Shown piece after piece: positions 46,673-60,373 of a DNA stretch of 64,000 nt. Under the pieces are notes generated by a model. That model had not been told where the DNA came from and searched no databases. It was given only the letters and a program-made list of their open reading frames with translations. A program made the position numbers and the translations under genes. The DNA comes from Pontederia crassipes. Lineage: Eukaryota > Streptophyta > Magnoliopsida > Commelinales > Pontederiaceae. The DNA is taken from NCBI GenBank assembly GCA_030549335.1, contig CM060187.1, forward strand, positions 58,114,203-58,178,202, written 5' to 3'. The stretch's first letter is position 1. The number at the start of each line of letters is the position of its first letter.

Positions 46673-49600
46673 CTAGTGTGACGCACGCGCGATGCGCGGA
46701 TGACGCAAAATTAAATTAATAAAATATTTATAATTTAAAAAAGATAATTTATTAGTTTATTTAATTCCCTTTGTGTCTCATTTATCTTTCTCTTTTCTTA
46801 AAAAAATATTTTTCCATTTAAGTTTGAGATATTAATTTATTAGCCTATTATATATATATATATATATATATGTATTATATTTGCTTCTATCACTACTCTA
46901 ATTGTAATTACATGATGAATACTTGGCGATTCATGCAAAATGTTGAATTATCCTTTTTTCTATAAATTTTCAAATCGTGCATGCAATTATATTTTTAGTA
47001 ATAAAAAATATGCAACTTGAGATCTATAGAAAATAATTGTCCAATAAATTTTTTAGACATTGGTGTAGGGATAGACTCCAAGTATTATTCATGTTGTATG
47101 ATCAAATCATAATCACCATAACAATATGCAAAACATATTTATCATCTAAATTCTTAATTTCCTCATCAGTAAGATAAAAAATTTCACTTTTATTTGAAGT
47201 TAAAATAAAACTAATCACATAAGCACATCTACACATTATTATTAATAAATAATTTTATCTATGAAATATAGTATCATCAAGTAAAATATTGGCAATTGAT
47301 TAATAAAATAAAAATGTGGCATGTTTTGATATTATAATTAAAATATTAGAAAAATCAATCCTGTTGCATGTGATGTGCTAAAGAACTTGTCACATGATAA
47401 TTTTGTGAATGAAACTTATTAGAAATATATGTATTACTCCTATAAAACTTTGCACAAATATTTTTAAATAGAGCCTCGATGTCATTTTTTTATAATCATA
47501 GAATAGTTGAAAGTCTTGTAGGAACATAACATAAATCCAACACTAAAGATAAAAAAAATGTTACAAAAAATTTCGCACTTGTATACTAATAACATTTTAA
47601 GAAGAAATAAGCAATATAAGAAATGCTAGAAATAAATATGATATTATTTAAAGGTAGATAAAAAAAAAGATTGTTTATAATAAACATAATAACAGATAGT
47701 ACTACTAATATTCTAAAACAAATTAAAAAAGTCCAATTCCGAAGGAATGATTTTATAGAATAAAAATGTGATTATAAAAACATGAATACAAAATATGGTC
47801 ATAAAAATATTGTGATGAAAATTATTTTTTGTATTTATTTAATTATTTATATAAATAAATTAAATATTGTAAATAAAAATAATTAATAATGATAACATTA
47901 TAAAAAAATAAAATGAATCAAAATGTCATATAAATTAAAAGAAACTAATTTATAGAAAAAACATCATGTTGCAATCATGATGACAAAATTAAATTCGTCA
48001 CACTTATTTGACATTAGATCCTTTCTAAATGCATTAGCTGTATAGTATTTGTAACTATTGATTAATTATTCAATCAACATGTAGTTTACATTTTAATTGG
48101 TTATAACATATTAAAGATTATGTGTTGGCTTATGCATTTATGAAATATAATAATAAAATATCATGTTTTTAGTGTTCAATAAGTTATCAACGGCATGATG
48201 TCATATGGTAGAACAATTACTTCATTAAATGTTCACACCATAAAATAAAACCAAATTTAGTATAAAAAGAGAACGACATAATTTTTTGAAACTCATATTA
48301 ATTTGATATATGATAAAATTATATATAATTATTATACTTTAAATTATATATTATTATATTTGTGTCATCTTCAATAATTAATTATTTAGTTTTTTGTTTA
48401 GTAATTAATTATCCAGTCAGCATGCAATTTAATATTCTAATTATTTATAACATAGATCATGAATTTGTCAAATATCGTGATGTAGTTTTTAAATTTTTTT
48501 ATAGAGAGATTTTCGTTATAAATCTTTTCAAAGAGCAAATAAGTTAATGAACGTAAAAGATTTAATAAATTGATAGCATGGCATGAAATATAATATATTT
48601 TAATTATAAAAGAGTTGAAGAATATAAGGATAGACCAAACGTACATCCCCAATGTATTTTTTTTTTCTTTTTAGAATAATTTAATGAGAGATGTTAAAAC
48701 ATGCTGGTAGACAATGTTATTTGTTCTTTCTGATTATTTTTAGCATTGTGCATGTAAAATTTGTAATCTAGAACTTATCTTATTGTTGTGAACAAAAGTA
48801 TATAGATTGACATAGATTTTGAAAATAAAAAATTATAAATGATATTTATTACATTTTCCATACATATATAAATATATATATATCATACTATATATGTTTG
48901 ATTCTAACTATTTTAATAGTCATGTTACTTGAGCTATTGCCCTCGATCTAAATGGTGTTGACATATTTGTCTATAAATACATAATAAAATGAATAAAGTA
49001 CATTAATGTCATAAATGGGTACCAAATGAAATAAATTACATAGACTAAAAATAATAAACCATGAGGGAAGTACCTTCTCCTAATATTCTTTTAATGCATG
49101 CCATCTTATTTTTAAACAAAAATAATGTTATTATTATTATTATTAGATAAAATGACCCTTGTAGAATCTTCTAATACATAATAACTAACATTAATTTTAT
49201 ATCAAAATATTATCTTCAAATATAATATTAAGTTCCTATTAATATGTATCTTATCAATCTTGTTATTGTGATTTAATCTAATAATTTAAGTTGCATCATG
49301 TTAAGCGTTGACCAAGGAAAGTTTAACAGAAGAAAGAATATACCATAAGTAAATGCATAATAACCATTATTATAACTGAGTTAATTTAATATTCATATTA
49401 GTTAATTTTTTCATCCACCAATTATAACCAACACATAGTTTGTTTTAAAAAAAAGAAACTAATTACAGAAAGAATATGATAATATACATACCAATGTAAT
49501 ATATTTTAAAGAAAGAGAATTTGTTGGAGCAAGAAAATCTAGAGGCATGCACAAATCCATACATATTTATGCCTTCAATTATAAATGTATTTTCGTCTAC

Positions 49601-50080
49601 TTATAATTTAGTTGTTTGGAATATATTTCGCATAAAGATAAATGCAATATTTATTAGAAATTTGGGTGAGACGTGATGAAAAAAGAAAGTAGAAATATCA
49701 TAGATATGTTAATATATTATATTGGTATGAAAAAAGGGAAATGAGGATAACTAATGTACATAATTATTTAATGATAAGGGATAAACTTTTTTTACATGAT
49801 AAAGATAAAATGAAACATCTCTATTAGTAATTTTTGAGAATTTTTAATTGCAAATATTTCACTATATTTAAAAGGGATTACTTAAACGTTTATTATTTTT
49901 GAAAACTTTTCACGACAGAATAACTAAAAATAATTTAAAAAAATTTTCACAATGAAAATAACTAAAAATAATTTTCCAACTAAATAATAATAATAAATTC
50001 AAGTTTGTTAACACAAGACCTTATTTTGTCAATTAAACAAAAGAAAAAAAATAAAACCCAACGATACAAAATAAGTAACC

Positions 50081-50126
<46 letters not shown>

Positions 50127-51720
50127 TCAAAAAATAGTATCTCAATAAAGAGAAGAGAGGATACTAAGGATCTAAATTGACTTTCCTTGGTATTTATAAA
50201 TTACTAACTAATCATCAAATGTAATGAATATGATAAATTAATACATAATTTGCCACAATCTAATACAAACTTTAAAATGACTAATAAAATTTATTTCATT
50301 GTCTTCATATCAACTTTAAAATAGCACAAAAAAATCATAAAAAAATATCCACAAAAACTTATTCAAGCCAACAAATAAAAGACATATATATCATGGAAAC
50401 ATATTAAAAGAGAGCACATTTAGCGAAAGCACTTATTTTTCGTAAAGTTTCTCCATCCATGAAAAGCTCTACCACCGAACCTGATAAAAAATTAGTTTTC
50501 AATAGATTTAAATTCAAAAGTGTTTTAAAGTAAGTTTATAAAAATAAAAATTAGTTTTAAGCATCCAAAAATATTCAATATAGTTTCCTATTTTTATATT
50601 CAAAATATTTTAGAAAAATATATAGAAAGTCGAGATGAAACTGTTAACTATTGATTTAAGAAAAATAATACATCGTGGATTACTTGCCACCTAAATTGTG
50701 AGAAATAAACTAATTTTGCCTAAATCACATGAATGCACCAATAAGACCACAACTAACTCAAATATCTTTTACAACATCAATCTAAAGAAATCTAATAATT
50801 ATGATAAAAATATGCAAAGTTGGTCACTACACTACATCTAAAAATACTCCGAACACTCGATCATATTCTCTCTTTACGCGTGCTTATAGGGTGGCACTAT
50901 TAAAATGATGGAGGTGCAAACGGTTAGAATGATTTCTAACGTCTTGAGAATGTGAACCACTTTATATTTCAGTTATATTCATTTATTTTTCACAATATAG
51001 ATATCAAATTATCTCTCTCATGTTTAACAAATTATTTTATATAATTATTACAACCCTATAAATAATAAAATGTAAAATAATATCTACAATCATTATTTAT
51101 TATGATCAATTAAATATAATTTTTAATGATATAGAAATTTTGGATTTAAATATTCAATCTGAGAGCTGACTTCTTCTTCTTACGCATTATATTTTTTAAT
51201 CAGTAAGTAGACGAATTTTAATCAGGTGGGATAATGGATTTCATTAACTATATATGAATTTCTAATATTTAACTCATTATGTTATAAGATTTATCTATAT
51301 AACCACATATAGTTATCATAACTATCTAGTATAAGATAAGATAAAATATATATTATATTCAAAATTATTATGTAACTAACTAACTTCATAATATGATAAC
51401 ATCTTCACGTGCCAAATTATATAATTGCATAATTTAAGATAAATTCTATTTTTACGAAGAAAATATAATATTATATAATTGATTTCAGAAATATAATTGT
51501 AGTATTTTTATAAATAATTTTGGAAATAATTGTAGAATGTATCCTTCATAAATAATATATATACTAATATCCTATTTGATTTAAAAAATGAGTGATAAAT
51601 AAATTTTTCATAAATTAATAAAATGCATGTATAAATAATATTATAATTAATTATAATTCTTAAGGACGTTTGCCTGTTAAGCTCTTCCTACAAACTTCTT
51701 TGCTTTTAATATAGTATAGA
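46673..51720 (-). mobile_element. Non-autonomous Helitron, about 5.05 kb
   Basis: Reading the - strand, the 5' end is TCTATACTATATTAAAAGC at 51720, the typical TC start of plant Helitrons. The 3' end has a hairpin CGCGC-atc-GCGCG, then TGCGTCACA and CTAG ending at 46673. The flanking bases are A before TC and T after CTAG, so insertion was between A and T with no target duplication, as Helitrons do. The interior is AT-rich, with a (TAA)n microsatellite (50081-50125) and no Rep/helicase or recognisable captured gene. Its 5' end lies about 740 bp upstream of the CUE-gene start codon. Confidence 0.8.
50081..50125. repeat. (AAT)n microsatellite within the Helitron
   Basis: 15 units of AAT/TAA, uninterrupted. 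Confidence 0.9.
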
Positions 51721-52340
51721 TTATCATTACTAAGTTGTAATGCAGAAAAATAAATATATTGCATGCTTATATACTATAGTATATTACATAATATTTAGAT
51801 CGATCTATTTAACATATAAAATATATATATATATTTAATAAACAATGACTAACTAATAGATTCATCGACTTGTTTTGTTAGTATATTTGTGTACATAATA
51901 AAATCCGTGTGACATTCTGAACAAAAATAAATTATGCATATATTATAGTCGACGGATTGATTCCCAAAACCAATAAACTTATGTAGCTCGATAAAATATT
52001 GAAGCGAAAATTATCAAAATGAGAAATTGAATTAATTTTAATGTGTTTCGGGTCATTTTCATTTATAGATGTTTATTATCTCATTTCAAAAATCGTCTCG
52101 AAAAACATTTTTATATATTTATATTAAATTAGGATAAATTTTTAAAATAAAAAAGTAAAGGATTGTGTGGTGATTCGATCCGAACCGACGACGCCATACT
52201 GCAATATACTACGATTTTTTTTCTTTGGACCGGATGATGAAATGAAATGAAAGAGTAGAAAAGACAGGAAGGAGAAGCGAGAGGTAGCGGCGTTTCGGAT
52301 CGAAGCCGCGAGGGTTTTGGCGACGATCGACGAACAAAGA

Positions 52341-52372
52341 GGAGGGGAGAGAGAGAGAGAGAGAGAGAGATC
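52341..52372 (+). promoter_or_regulatory. GA-repeat in the 5' leader of the CUE-protein gene
   Basis: A GA dinucleotide run about 85 bp upstream of the ATG, followed by a short GT run, the same arrangement as in the HSP20-like leader. The rest of 51721-52340 is AT-rich promoter sequence with no other motif that I can support. Confidence 0.6.
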
Positions 52373-52455
52373 GTGTGTGTGAAGTTTTGGAGACTGATTT
52401 GGAGCGCTTTTGGGTGGGTTTTGTTTCGATTCGCTCGGTGGATCTCTCCGCTGCC

Positions 52456-54327
52456 ATGTCTGCGGGGATCTGCGGGAAGCGGCTAGGGTTCGAGGAAATC
52501 TTCGGATCTCCGTCGCAGGCTCCGCCGGGCAAGCGATCGCGCTGCGCCCGCTACGGATCCCCCGTCCGCGGCTCCCCTCCTGACCTTGGGCACCACTTCC
52601 CCCTCGGATCCGACGACAAGCTCGTCTTCCTCCTCCGCATGTTCCCCTCCATGGATCGGGAGGTAGTGCATTGCCCGCTCGATTCGTAGCTTGTTTGTGA
52701 TGAGACTTCTGATTATCTTAGACCCTCTTTTTGTATGTTGACCTAGGTGTATGGTAAAATGATCTTGATTCCCTTCATTCGTGTGATGAATTCTGAACAG
52801 AGAAGGGAAATTTTGTGAATTGAAACCTGTGCTGTGAAGTTTCACCTCCTACGTTTATATGATACTTGCTTTATTTATTTTTTCGCCTGTTATCCTTGAT
52901 ATGGGAATGGAAGTTCAAACGTTTAGGTGTTTGGCAAGAGGAAATTCTTAATAGATTTAATGATCCTACAATGATTTGTGTAGGAAAAAGAATCAGATTT
53001 TGTGCAAGCGAGAACCTTGAAGATCGATTGCATTTGTGGTTACTTACTTACTTTGTCTTCTACATATGGACCATATCGTGTGTTTATCCAATGATAAACA
53101 ATCTGAACGTGAGCATATGGGTTTTGTAATGTTGTCAGAGATTACCTTGAATGACCTCCTTTCGATTGCCTTAAATAAATTGCGTCTTAGTATTACAATT
53201 ATTTATTTGTTGACTGTGTTTCTTTACACTTTTATTCAGGTTATTGAAACTATCTTGAAGACACATGATAATAAGATTGATGATGCAATTAAGAGTCTGC
53301 ATGCATTGTGCCTTGGTGATGATTCTGCAATAAATGAAGCAACACATTTCAAGTCAATACTTCAGTCCAACGGGAATGCTTCTGAAGGTTGTGACATTGG
53401 CAGACATATTAGAGTTAACATGTATTTTGGGTTTAATTCGATATAGTCATTAACATTAGTGTGATCATTGTCTTGATCTTATGTTTATTACCATTTACTA
53501 TTCAGGTGTTGTAAGCTCTGAAACATCTGATCAGAATGTCCAAGGTGTTCAGAGTGACACTACAGGGTCAAGAGCTAGCTTGCCAGAGAACCGAGCTTCT
53601 TGGGTTGACATCTTTGTGCAGGAAATGATGAACGCCTCAGATTGGAATGATGTCCATGGCCGTGCTATGAAGATTTTGGAAGCTTTTGAAAGAAATGTAA
53701 CTGCTCAGACAACAGCATCAGTAGAGGTACTTAGGATTCTGTTTGTTGGTTTTGTAGAAGCAAGCAAATTGTTTTTTTTCCATTCTTTTGATAACCCATC
53801 TCTTTGTACTTCGTCATGGAACAGCATGAAATCAGTACTCTTAAAGAGCAGCTGCAGTGTTTGCTAAAGGACAACCAGATACTGAAAAAGGCGGTTGCCA
53901 TTCAGCATGAGCGCAACATGGAACATGAGGAAAAGTTGAGGGAAGTCGAACAGTTGAAACATGTTATTAGCCAATATCAAGAACAAGTTCAAACTTTGGA
54001 GGTAACTAAACCTGCTATCAATTACACTGATAATTTGATTTAACCTAATTATGTGCTGCAACACAATGACAGCACAATTCAGTGTAAATATAAACACTGG
54101 AGAGAACAAGCTGCATGCAACAAAAGTTCCAGATCAGCCTATTGATCCTGAGTTGTTGCTTTCATGTCCAACTTGAATGGTCTTCTTTTAGTAGTAGGAT
54201 GTGACTTGGATGTGCTTTCTAACTAAGTTCTTTGGTGCAGATGAACAATTATGCATTGAAGATTCATCTTCAGAGGGCGCAAGAGGCTAATTCAATTCCT
54301 GGTCAATTTCACCCTGACATATTTTAG
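52456..54327 (+). CDS. CUE-domain coiled-coil protein (At5g32440/At1g80040 type)
   Basis: Five exons: 52456-52662, 53240-53387, 53506-53726, 53825-54001, 54241-54327, all GT-AG, giving 279 residues. A CUE-type ubiquitin-binding fold spans about residues 53-92. It shows the MFP motif at 62-64 and DDAIKSL near 83-89, but the usual second dileucine is only partly kept. Residues 1-45 are basic/Pro/Ser-rich, and about 193-255 are predicted coiled coil (LKEQLQCLLKDNQILKKAV). Plant homologues are annotated only as 'ubiquitin system component Cue protein', so binding of ubiquitin is inference from the fold. I chose MSAGICGKR as start. An in-frame ATG at 52375 would add 27 residues that fall in the GA-rich leader and do not look conserved. 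The order E2 - CUE - UXS is seen here, but I do not know whether the CUE gene's place is ancestral. Confidence 0.88.
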
Positions 54328-56337
54328 GGCCTTCTTTGAGAACGTGATTTTTTTCTACTTGCATAAGCATAAAATATAAAAGCAATATAACCAAAGAACT
54401 TAAGCTATATATAACCTATTATGAGCGTTCCTCATATATATGCACGGCCAATTTTATTGGATCACTGAAGAGACAGTCGAGACTGGTGAAGGAGGTAACT
54501 GTTCTCTTCGAGTAGAACGGCTTCAAGGCATTTAGCTCTCTTTTTCCGTGGAGGAAGGAATTTATTTATTTCACTTAAAATGTCTATTTTCATGGAATGA
54601 TTTTAAGTTTTTTATGTCATCTATCTGTGTAAGTTAAGATGATTAGTATATCGAGTTTCTTTGCTGAACCTGAAATGTATAGCTCACAAGCTTGATGACT
54701 ATGACTGCTTTTGTGACGGTCAAGATGAAGATCAGCCGCTTAGGCACAATAGTGTATTCTCGCCTATGGTTGTGATTATAAAATTAAGTGTAGCGAGAAT
54801 GTGGAAGCTCCGAGTTACTGTATGTAAATGTTGTGCATCACCGAAAGATCTGAAATATGTTTTTGCTCGTATAATTTGAGACCGGAAAAAAGTCTTGCAT
54901 ACGTATCAAAGTTTTTGCAGATGTCAGTTCGATTTCTTTAGCTCGGATGGGATTTAATTATTCTGTCTTTTCTTGAACATTGGTTTAGTTCACATGGGTG
55001 GTCGAAAAAATTATGTGGGCAGACAAAGGAACTTTTATCTTGTATGACAAATGTAACTTGTCACATTAACGATAGTGTAAATTTAACTTTTGTATTACTA
55101 CGACTCTCAAACATTTCTTGTTGAGGAGGTTTAGTTAAGCCACGTTTGCCACCCTGAAGGATTCTTTACACCTCTACGTCACCGGCTAACGAACCAACTA
55201 ATAAAAAAGTACTGATTAGAAAAAGAAAATTGAATTTATCGTCTAATATTCTTAAGAGAGTAAGAAAACTATGGAAACGTAGAAGGATTACTCGATTCCA
55301 CGAATTTAAACCCAACTTTTTAAGAAAATCAATCCATCCATCTTAATTTGGACCCACTAAAAAACGTGAACACCATAAAAATCGTAATTTCTTATTCATA
55401 TTTCAACTTGACAGTTAATATAATAACTTATGGAGGTTAATGACTATGTAGAACGTGTTTTATTATTTAATTAATCTAATAATTATAATTTGTAATTAAG
55501 TTAATTATATTTATTTAGATTAAATAATATATATTTATAGAACAATTTGAAAATAAACAAGCATCATCTAAAGCTAAATAAATTATAATCATTAAATTAG
55601 TCATAATTATTAGAACAGTTTGATCATGATGCTGATCTTAATCATATTTATTATTTAACACATACTTTAAATTAGTATACAATTATTTTATTAATCTAAT
55701 AAGTAAAACTAGTCTTCTACACCCATTTTTACTTCTAGATATACATTTTCCTCTAACTTATATGATATATTGTTCTATCACACTATGTGTTTGATTTAAT
55801 GTGATTACAAATTTACAATAGTGATGTTGAATTTCTATATTTCAGTTCTAAGTTCTAACGTCAGAAGTATCTGAATTAATTAATTTTTTTATAATAGTTT
55901 TACCTGTTTTAGTTTAAAATGTCTTTGTAAATATTTTAATGAATATGTCGGAAAATTCATACGACACGAAGCGTCGAACGTATTGCTATTTATTCTATGT
56001 ATTTATTGATTTACTTACTTCCCTCAGGCTCAGGTACGGATTCAAAATATATTGAGAAAAGAAAAAAAAACTAAAATTACGTAGCGCTATTTTTGTGTGT
56101 GCTTTCAAAACATTTCTGGTGTGAACGGCAGATGCGATAATTGCGGTGGTTCGAGATCTGGGAGCCGTTAGGCGCTCGGCGTCCGCTTTGCTTGCAATGT
56201 AAGCCTCCACTTCTTAACCCACTCGATTGCTTCGGCTGGCGATTTGCTGCACTCCACTCCGTCACTCTTCTTCGATCTTATATGTACAAGAAGCCTTGAT
56301 CCTAAGAATTCTCCATCTCGTTGTTTGTCTTGTTGAG
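54328..56337. other. Intergenic DNA between the CUE and UXS genes
   Basis: Probable CUE 3' UTR, then AT-rich DNA containing copy 2 of the dispersed repeat. The last about 250 bp before 56337 is probably the UXS promoter and first leader exon. Nothing else is recognised. Confidence 0.55.
55430..55760 (-). repeat. Dispersed AT-rich MITE-like repeat, copy 2
   Basis: The reverse complement matches 13790-14150 over nearly its whole length (see copy 1). Confidence 0.5.
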
Positions 56338-56507
56338 GTAAGAAGAACGAATAGAAAGCTCATATTCGGTTGAATCGAGTAGAGAGTTGTATTCATGAAT
56401 TTTTTTATCTTTTTTTCCATGATTTTTATGCGATATTTTTGTTAATATGTTTTTGCTGTCATGGGAGTTCTAAATTTGGTCTTTTGGATCACGAAATGTT
56501 TGTGCAG
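56338..56507 (+). other. Probable 5'-leader intron of the UXS gene
   Basis: The donor TTGAG|GTAAGAA at 56338 and acceptor TTTGTGCAG ending at 56507 frame a T-rich 170-bp intron that ends 30 bp upstream of the UXS start codon. Confidence 0.55.
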
Positions 56508-56537
56508 ACCTGTCGTTCGAGAGAAGATCCGAACCAG

Positions 56538-59500
56538 ATGGCGAAGGAAACCGCTGCAAACGGAGATCAGCATACGATCACGAGGCCGCCCCCGCCCCCT
56601 TCTCCTCTCAGGTTTTCCAAGTTCTTTCAGGTATTCGTCCTCTTGCTTCTGCTCGTTGCATTAGCTGAGCCGATGTCGTTAGCTAAAAGAATGGATTTGG
56701 GGCCAAAAGTCGCGCTCTGTTGATCTGCATCGTCATGCTCATTGATGCGAGCTGTTAGTTAGTTCCGCATTAGCTGCTGAAGCTTTTGGTTCAATGCAGG
56801 CAAATCTGCGGATTCTTGTTACTGGAGGAGCTGGGTTCATTGGGTCTCATCTTGTTGATAGGCTGATGGAGAATGAGAAAAATGAGGTGTGTATCATTTG
56901 TTGTTTATACGCCTTCTAAATGGTGTCTATGATATTTTCGGTGACTGACCTCATCACAGCATTGATCTTCACTGTGCAACTCCTCCAGGATGTTAAAATC
57001 ATTAGAGTTTCATTCTGTTGGGTTGAAAGATCATTTTTTGGATCTTTCAGCGACACTTTCATGTTATGAAATGTTAGTACAGTAGATTATACACTTTCAT
57101 GTTATGAAATGTATCCTTTTCTTTCACAATTTTAGTTGTAACCTTCCCTTTACCAGTTTTATCGGTTCCCAGGATGTTTTTCTTATAATAAAGAACCACT
57201 GAGAATTCCATATAAATAAACAAAATTTCATAGACTTTCTGCTGAGTAAATCATCTCAAATGCTTGCTCTGATATGTTGTAGGTTATTGTCGTGGATAAC
57301 TATTTCACTGGTTCCAAGGACAACCTCACGAAATGGATTGGTCATCCAAGGTTTGAGCTTATCAGACACGGTATGCAGCTTAATCTAGCTTTTGTCGCTT
57401 TGTGTCTTCTTTGAAGTTGCTAATTTGTTTTCAATTTTTCTCTAGATTGGTACTTGGATGGACTGTGAATATGAAATGTAAAGTTTGATTGTATCTTATT
57501 TAGATTATCAAGTCCAATAACCAAAATTTAACGAGGAGCCTTGATCTGTACAGAGGCACCTAACTTTTACTGCTTGACAACTTTGCCGTTGTTAAAAGTT
57601 TTTCTTTTCTTCTAGACTTATAAAGGAACACCATTTGTGGAGAGTGGAGACTATTCAGCTGTAATCATTCTTGTTTTGCAAATTCTTTGGATTGTATCTT
57701 GTTCAGTAACATGTTTTCTTTCCTCCAAAACTAGTTTTATGTTCTGTTTTCAGCGCTTAAATGTGCTGCATTTATTTTTCATAGATGTTCCCAAGTTGCC
57801 TACAAAAAGACACATGCTGAAAGAACTTTCAGTATTTCCATATTGTAACTTGTTTCTTTTATTATTAGATGTTACCGAGACATTATTGGTAGAGGTTGAT
57901 CAGATATATCATCTGGCTTGCCCGGCTTCTCCAATATTCTACAAGTATAACCCTGTCAAGGTGTGTTATTATTCATGTAAATTTAACTACGCAGTATCCA
58001 ACCATAATTATTCTACAAAATCAGATGACATGTTCTTGTATACCATCGTGTAACTCTTTTATTCATAATTTATCCTCGATGATCCTGAAAGTGATGGCAT
58101 GATATCTGCTGTGTCAGACAATAAAAACAAATGTTATCGGAACATTGAACATGCTGGGACTTGCTAAGAGGGTTGGAGCAAGGTAGCAAATGCATGATAT
58201 CTTTAATCATCTTCTTTTCTAGAGAACGCATCACACTAACTCCTTCCCCCTTCTCTCGTAGGATCTTACTGACCTCAACCTCAGAAGTTTATGGTGATCC
58301 TCTTGAGCATCCTCAAAAAGAAGAGTACTGGGGCAACGTTAATCCAATTGGTAGATAATTTACTTAGCAGTTGATGGGGCTATTTTTTTCTCACTTGTCT
58401 TGTTATTGCTATCTTTACATTCATTATTCTGCCTCCTTCAGTTAGAAACTATGCTGTATGTGATGTCTTCTGATGGATCCCAAAACATCCTTTGTGTATG
58501 TTAGAGATGGTACTAGTGTGATCTCATTAAGCCTACTTTCTCTGACCCTACCTCCAAAATTTTAGGTAGGACAAAGCATAGAAAATGTACTGGATAACTC
58601 AAATAGTCAATTTTCTAATAAAAATTTTGCCTGTTATCCTTTGAAAATGTGAACTCCGCCTATGTTTTATAGTCGGTCCCAAGCCCGGATAAAGGAGGAG
58701 GGTTGAGTTAGGCCCCGACAGCCAACGTAAAACCCTGTCAAATCTCATGAACATGGATCAACGATGGCGCCGTATGATCCATGTAGCCGACCCCACCTAT
58801 TGGGATAAGGCTTTGTTGTTGTTGTTGTTGTTGTTATCCTTTGCAAATTTCCTAGTGCATTTTTTTTGCAAAAGATTGATCAAAGAAAAAGAAAAAAAAA
58901 AGATGGCTTCACCCACTCGTGAATAATTTTGGGTATGATAATTGGCCAGTAGGTATTTGGATGTAAGCAGGGGAAGTTATTTTGAATCTTCTAACGTTAT
59001 GACAAGCTTAGATGGGTGGAACTGCATTACCAGATAAGAAAGTGAGTGAATAATATAAAATTGAAAATTTCTAGAGATTCATAACATGCATCTTTATGTT
59101 GGCATTGATTTTTGTCCCACTCAACGTCCTTGTATTCTGGCTATTAAAGATATTCCATAATGCACCTGCAGTATTTGAATGTCAGCAGTGAAGCATGAAG
59201 CTTTTGAACCACCGTTTCATTTTTTTCTTCATTTAGGTGTCAGAAGTTGTTATGATGAAGGTAAGCGTGTTGCAGAGACTTTGATGTTTGATTACCACAG
59301 GCAGCATGGTTTAGGTGAGATTAATGAGGCAATTTAACTACCCTCCACATATGTTTTATTATTTCCATGTGTGCATTTTTTACTCATTCCATATGCAGAG
59401 ATCCGAATCGCTAGGATTTTCAATACATACGGACCACGGATGAACATTGATGATGGTCGTGTTGTCAGCAACTTTATTGCTCAAGCAATTCGGTAATTGA

Positions 59501-60373
59501 CTTATATTCATAATGTTATCCTGTTAGTTTTCTTGGCTTTGACCAAAGTAATATTGCTTTCTTTCCTGTCCTTTTCTTGTCACACTGTGAATTCTCTTTG
59601 TTGACTATTTCATTACGCTGTATACAGTGGTGAACCATTGACAGTGCAATTGCCAGGAACACAAACACGAAGCTTTTGTTATGTTTCTGATTTGGTATTT
59701 ATGCATTCTTTTTACCTTACGGTTCCAATATAGTTTTTTTATTTATGTTTCGAATTGTTTTAAAAGTCTTGTGAATGCTGAAGGTCGATGGCCTTATTCG
59801 GCTGATGGAAGGAGAACAAACTGGACCGATTAATTTGGGTAACCCAGGTGATTCGTTTTGCATCATTCATATATTGCATTGATATTTGCTTTTCTACTTG
59901 CCTTAAGTAATATTCCAAGACAGTGTCGTGAATACTTTGTCTCTTTTCCCCCTCATGTAACCGATTGTGAAAGGCAGTCCTATTTTGATATGTGAAAAGG
60001 CAGTACTCGTTTTCTGTTTCTTACATAAACATGCATGATGCAGGTGAATTTACTATAATGGAACTTGCGGAAACTGTGAAAGAGGTTAGTACAGTCAGAA
60101 TTTTAGCTCGATATGATGTAAACATGCAATAATGATCTTAGCTTCCATAGAATGCTTAACTATTTTCTTTCATCACTTGCTCAGTTAATTAATCCGGCTG
60201 TGGAGTTGAAGACTGTTGAGAACACGCCCGATGATCCACGGCAGAGGAAGCCAGATATCACAAAGGCTACGGAAGTGCTTGGATGGGAGCCGAAGATCAA
60301 GTTACGTGAGGGCTTGTTGTTGATGGAAGATGATTTCCGCCATCGATTGGGTGCACCAAGGAAGAACAATTAA
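56538..60373 (+). CDS. UXS3: UDP-xylose synthase (UDP-glucuronate decarboxylase), cytosolic type
   Basis: Twelve exons: 56538-56630, 56800-56886, 57283-57370, 57869-57960, 58118-58182, 58262-58350, 59237-59314, 59399-59492, 59628-59694, 59784-59847, 60044-60084, 60185-60373. They sum exactly to 348 codons plus stop. It oxidises and decarboxylates UDP-glucuronate to UDP-xylose, the xylose donor for xylan and xyloglucan. Extended SDR fold: NAD-binding GGAGFIG at residues 40-46, and the catalytic set T148, E150, Y177 and K181 ([13 protein letters not shown]). The end [10 protein letters not shown] follows the family's [10 protein letters not shown] motif. The N-terminus (about 31 residues, Pro-rich) has no membrane anchor, so it belongs with the cytosolic UXS3/5/6 group rather than Golgi UXS1/2/4; the number is a group label. 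Intron 6 carries (TTG)n retroposon copy 3. As I recall, Arabidopsis UXS3 adjoins UBC7 and UXS5 lies near UBC13. Confidence 0.96.
58649..58832 (+). mobile_element. (TTG)n-tailed short retroposon, copy 3, in UXS intron 6
   Basis: 184 bp in the same sense as UXS, starting gtgAACTCCGCC and ending in (TTG)n. The target duplication gttatcctttgaaaat (58633-58648) against gttatcctttgcaaat (58833-58848) has one mismatch in 16. Confidence 0.85.

Noticed and set aside
52375-52455. Upstream in-frame ATG for the CUE protein
   Set aside because: The added residues come from the GA/GT-rich leader. MSAGICGKR is the better start by composition and position.
52866-53446. Open frames within CUE introns 1 and 2
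   Set aside because: They read through splice sites. The spliced CUE frame accounts for the coding signal.
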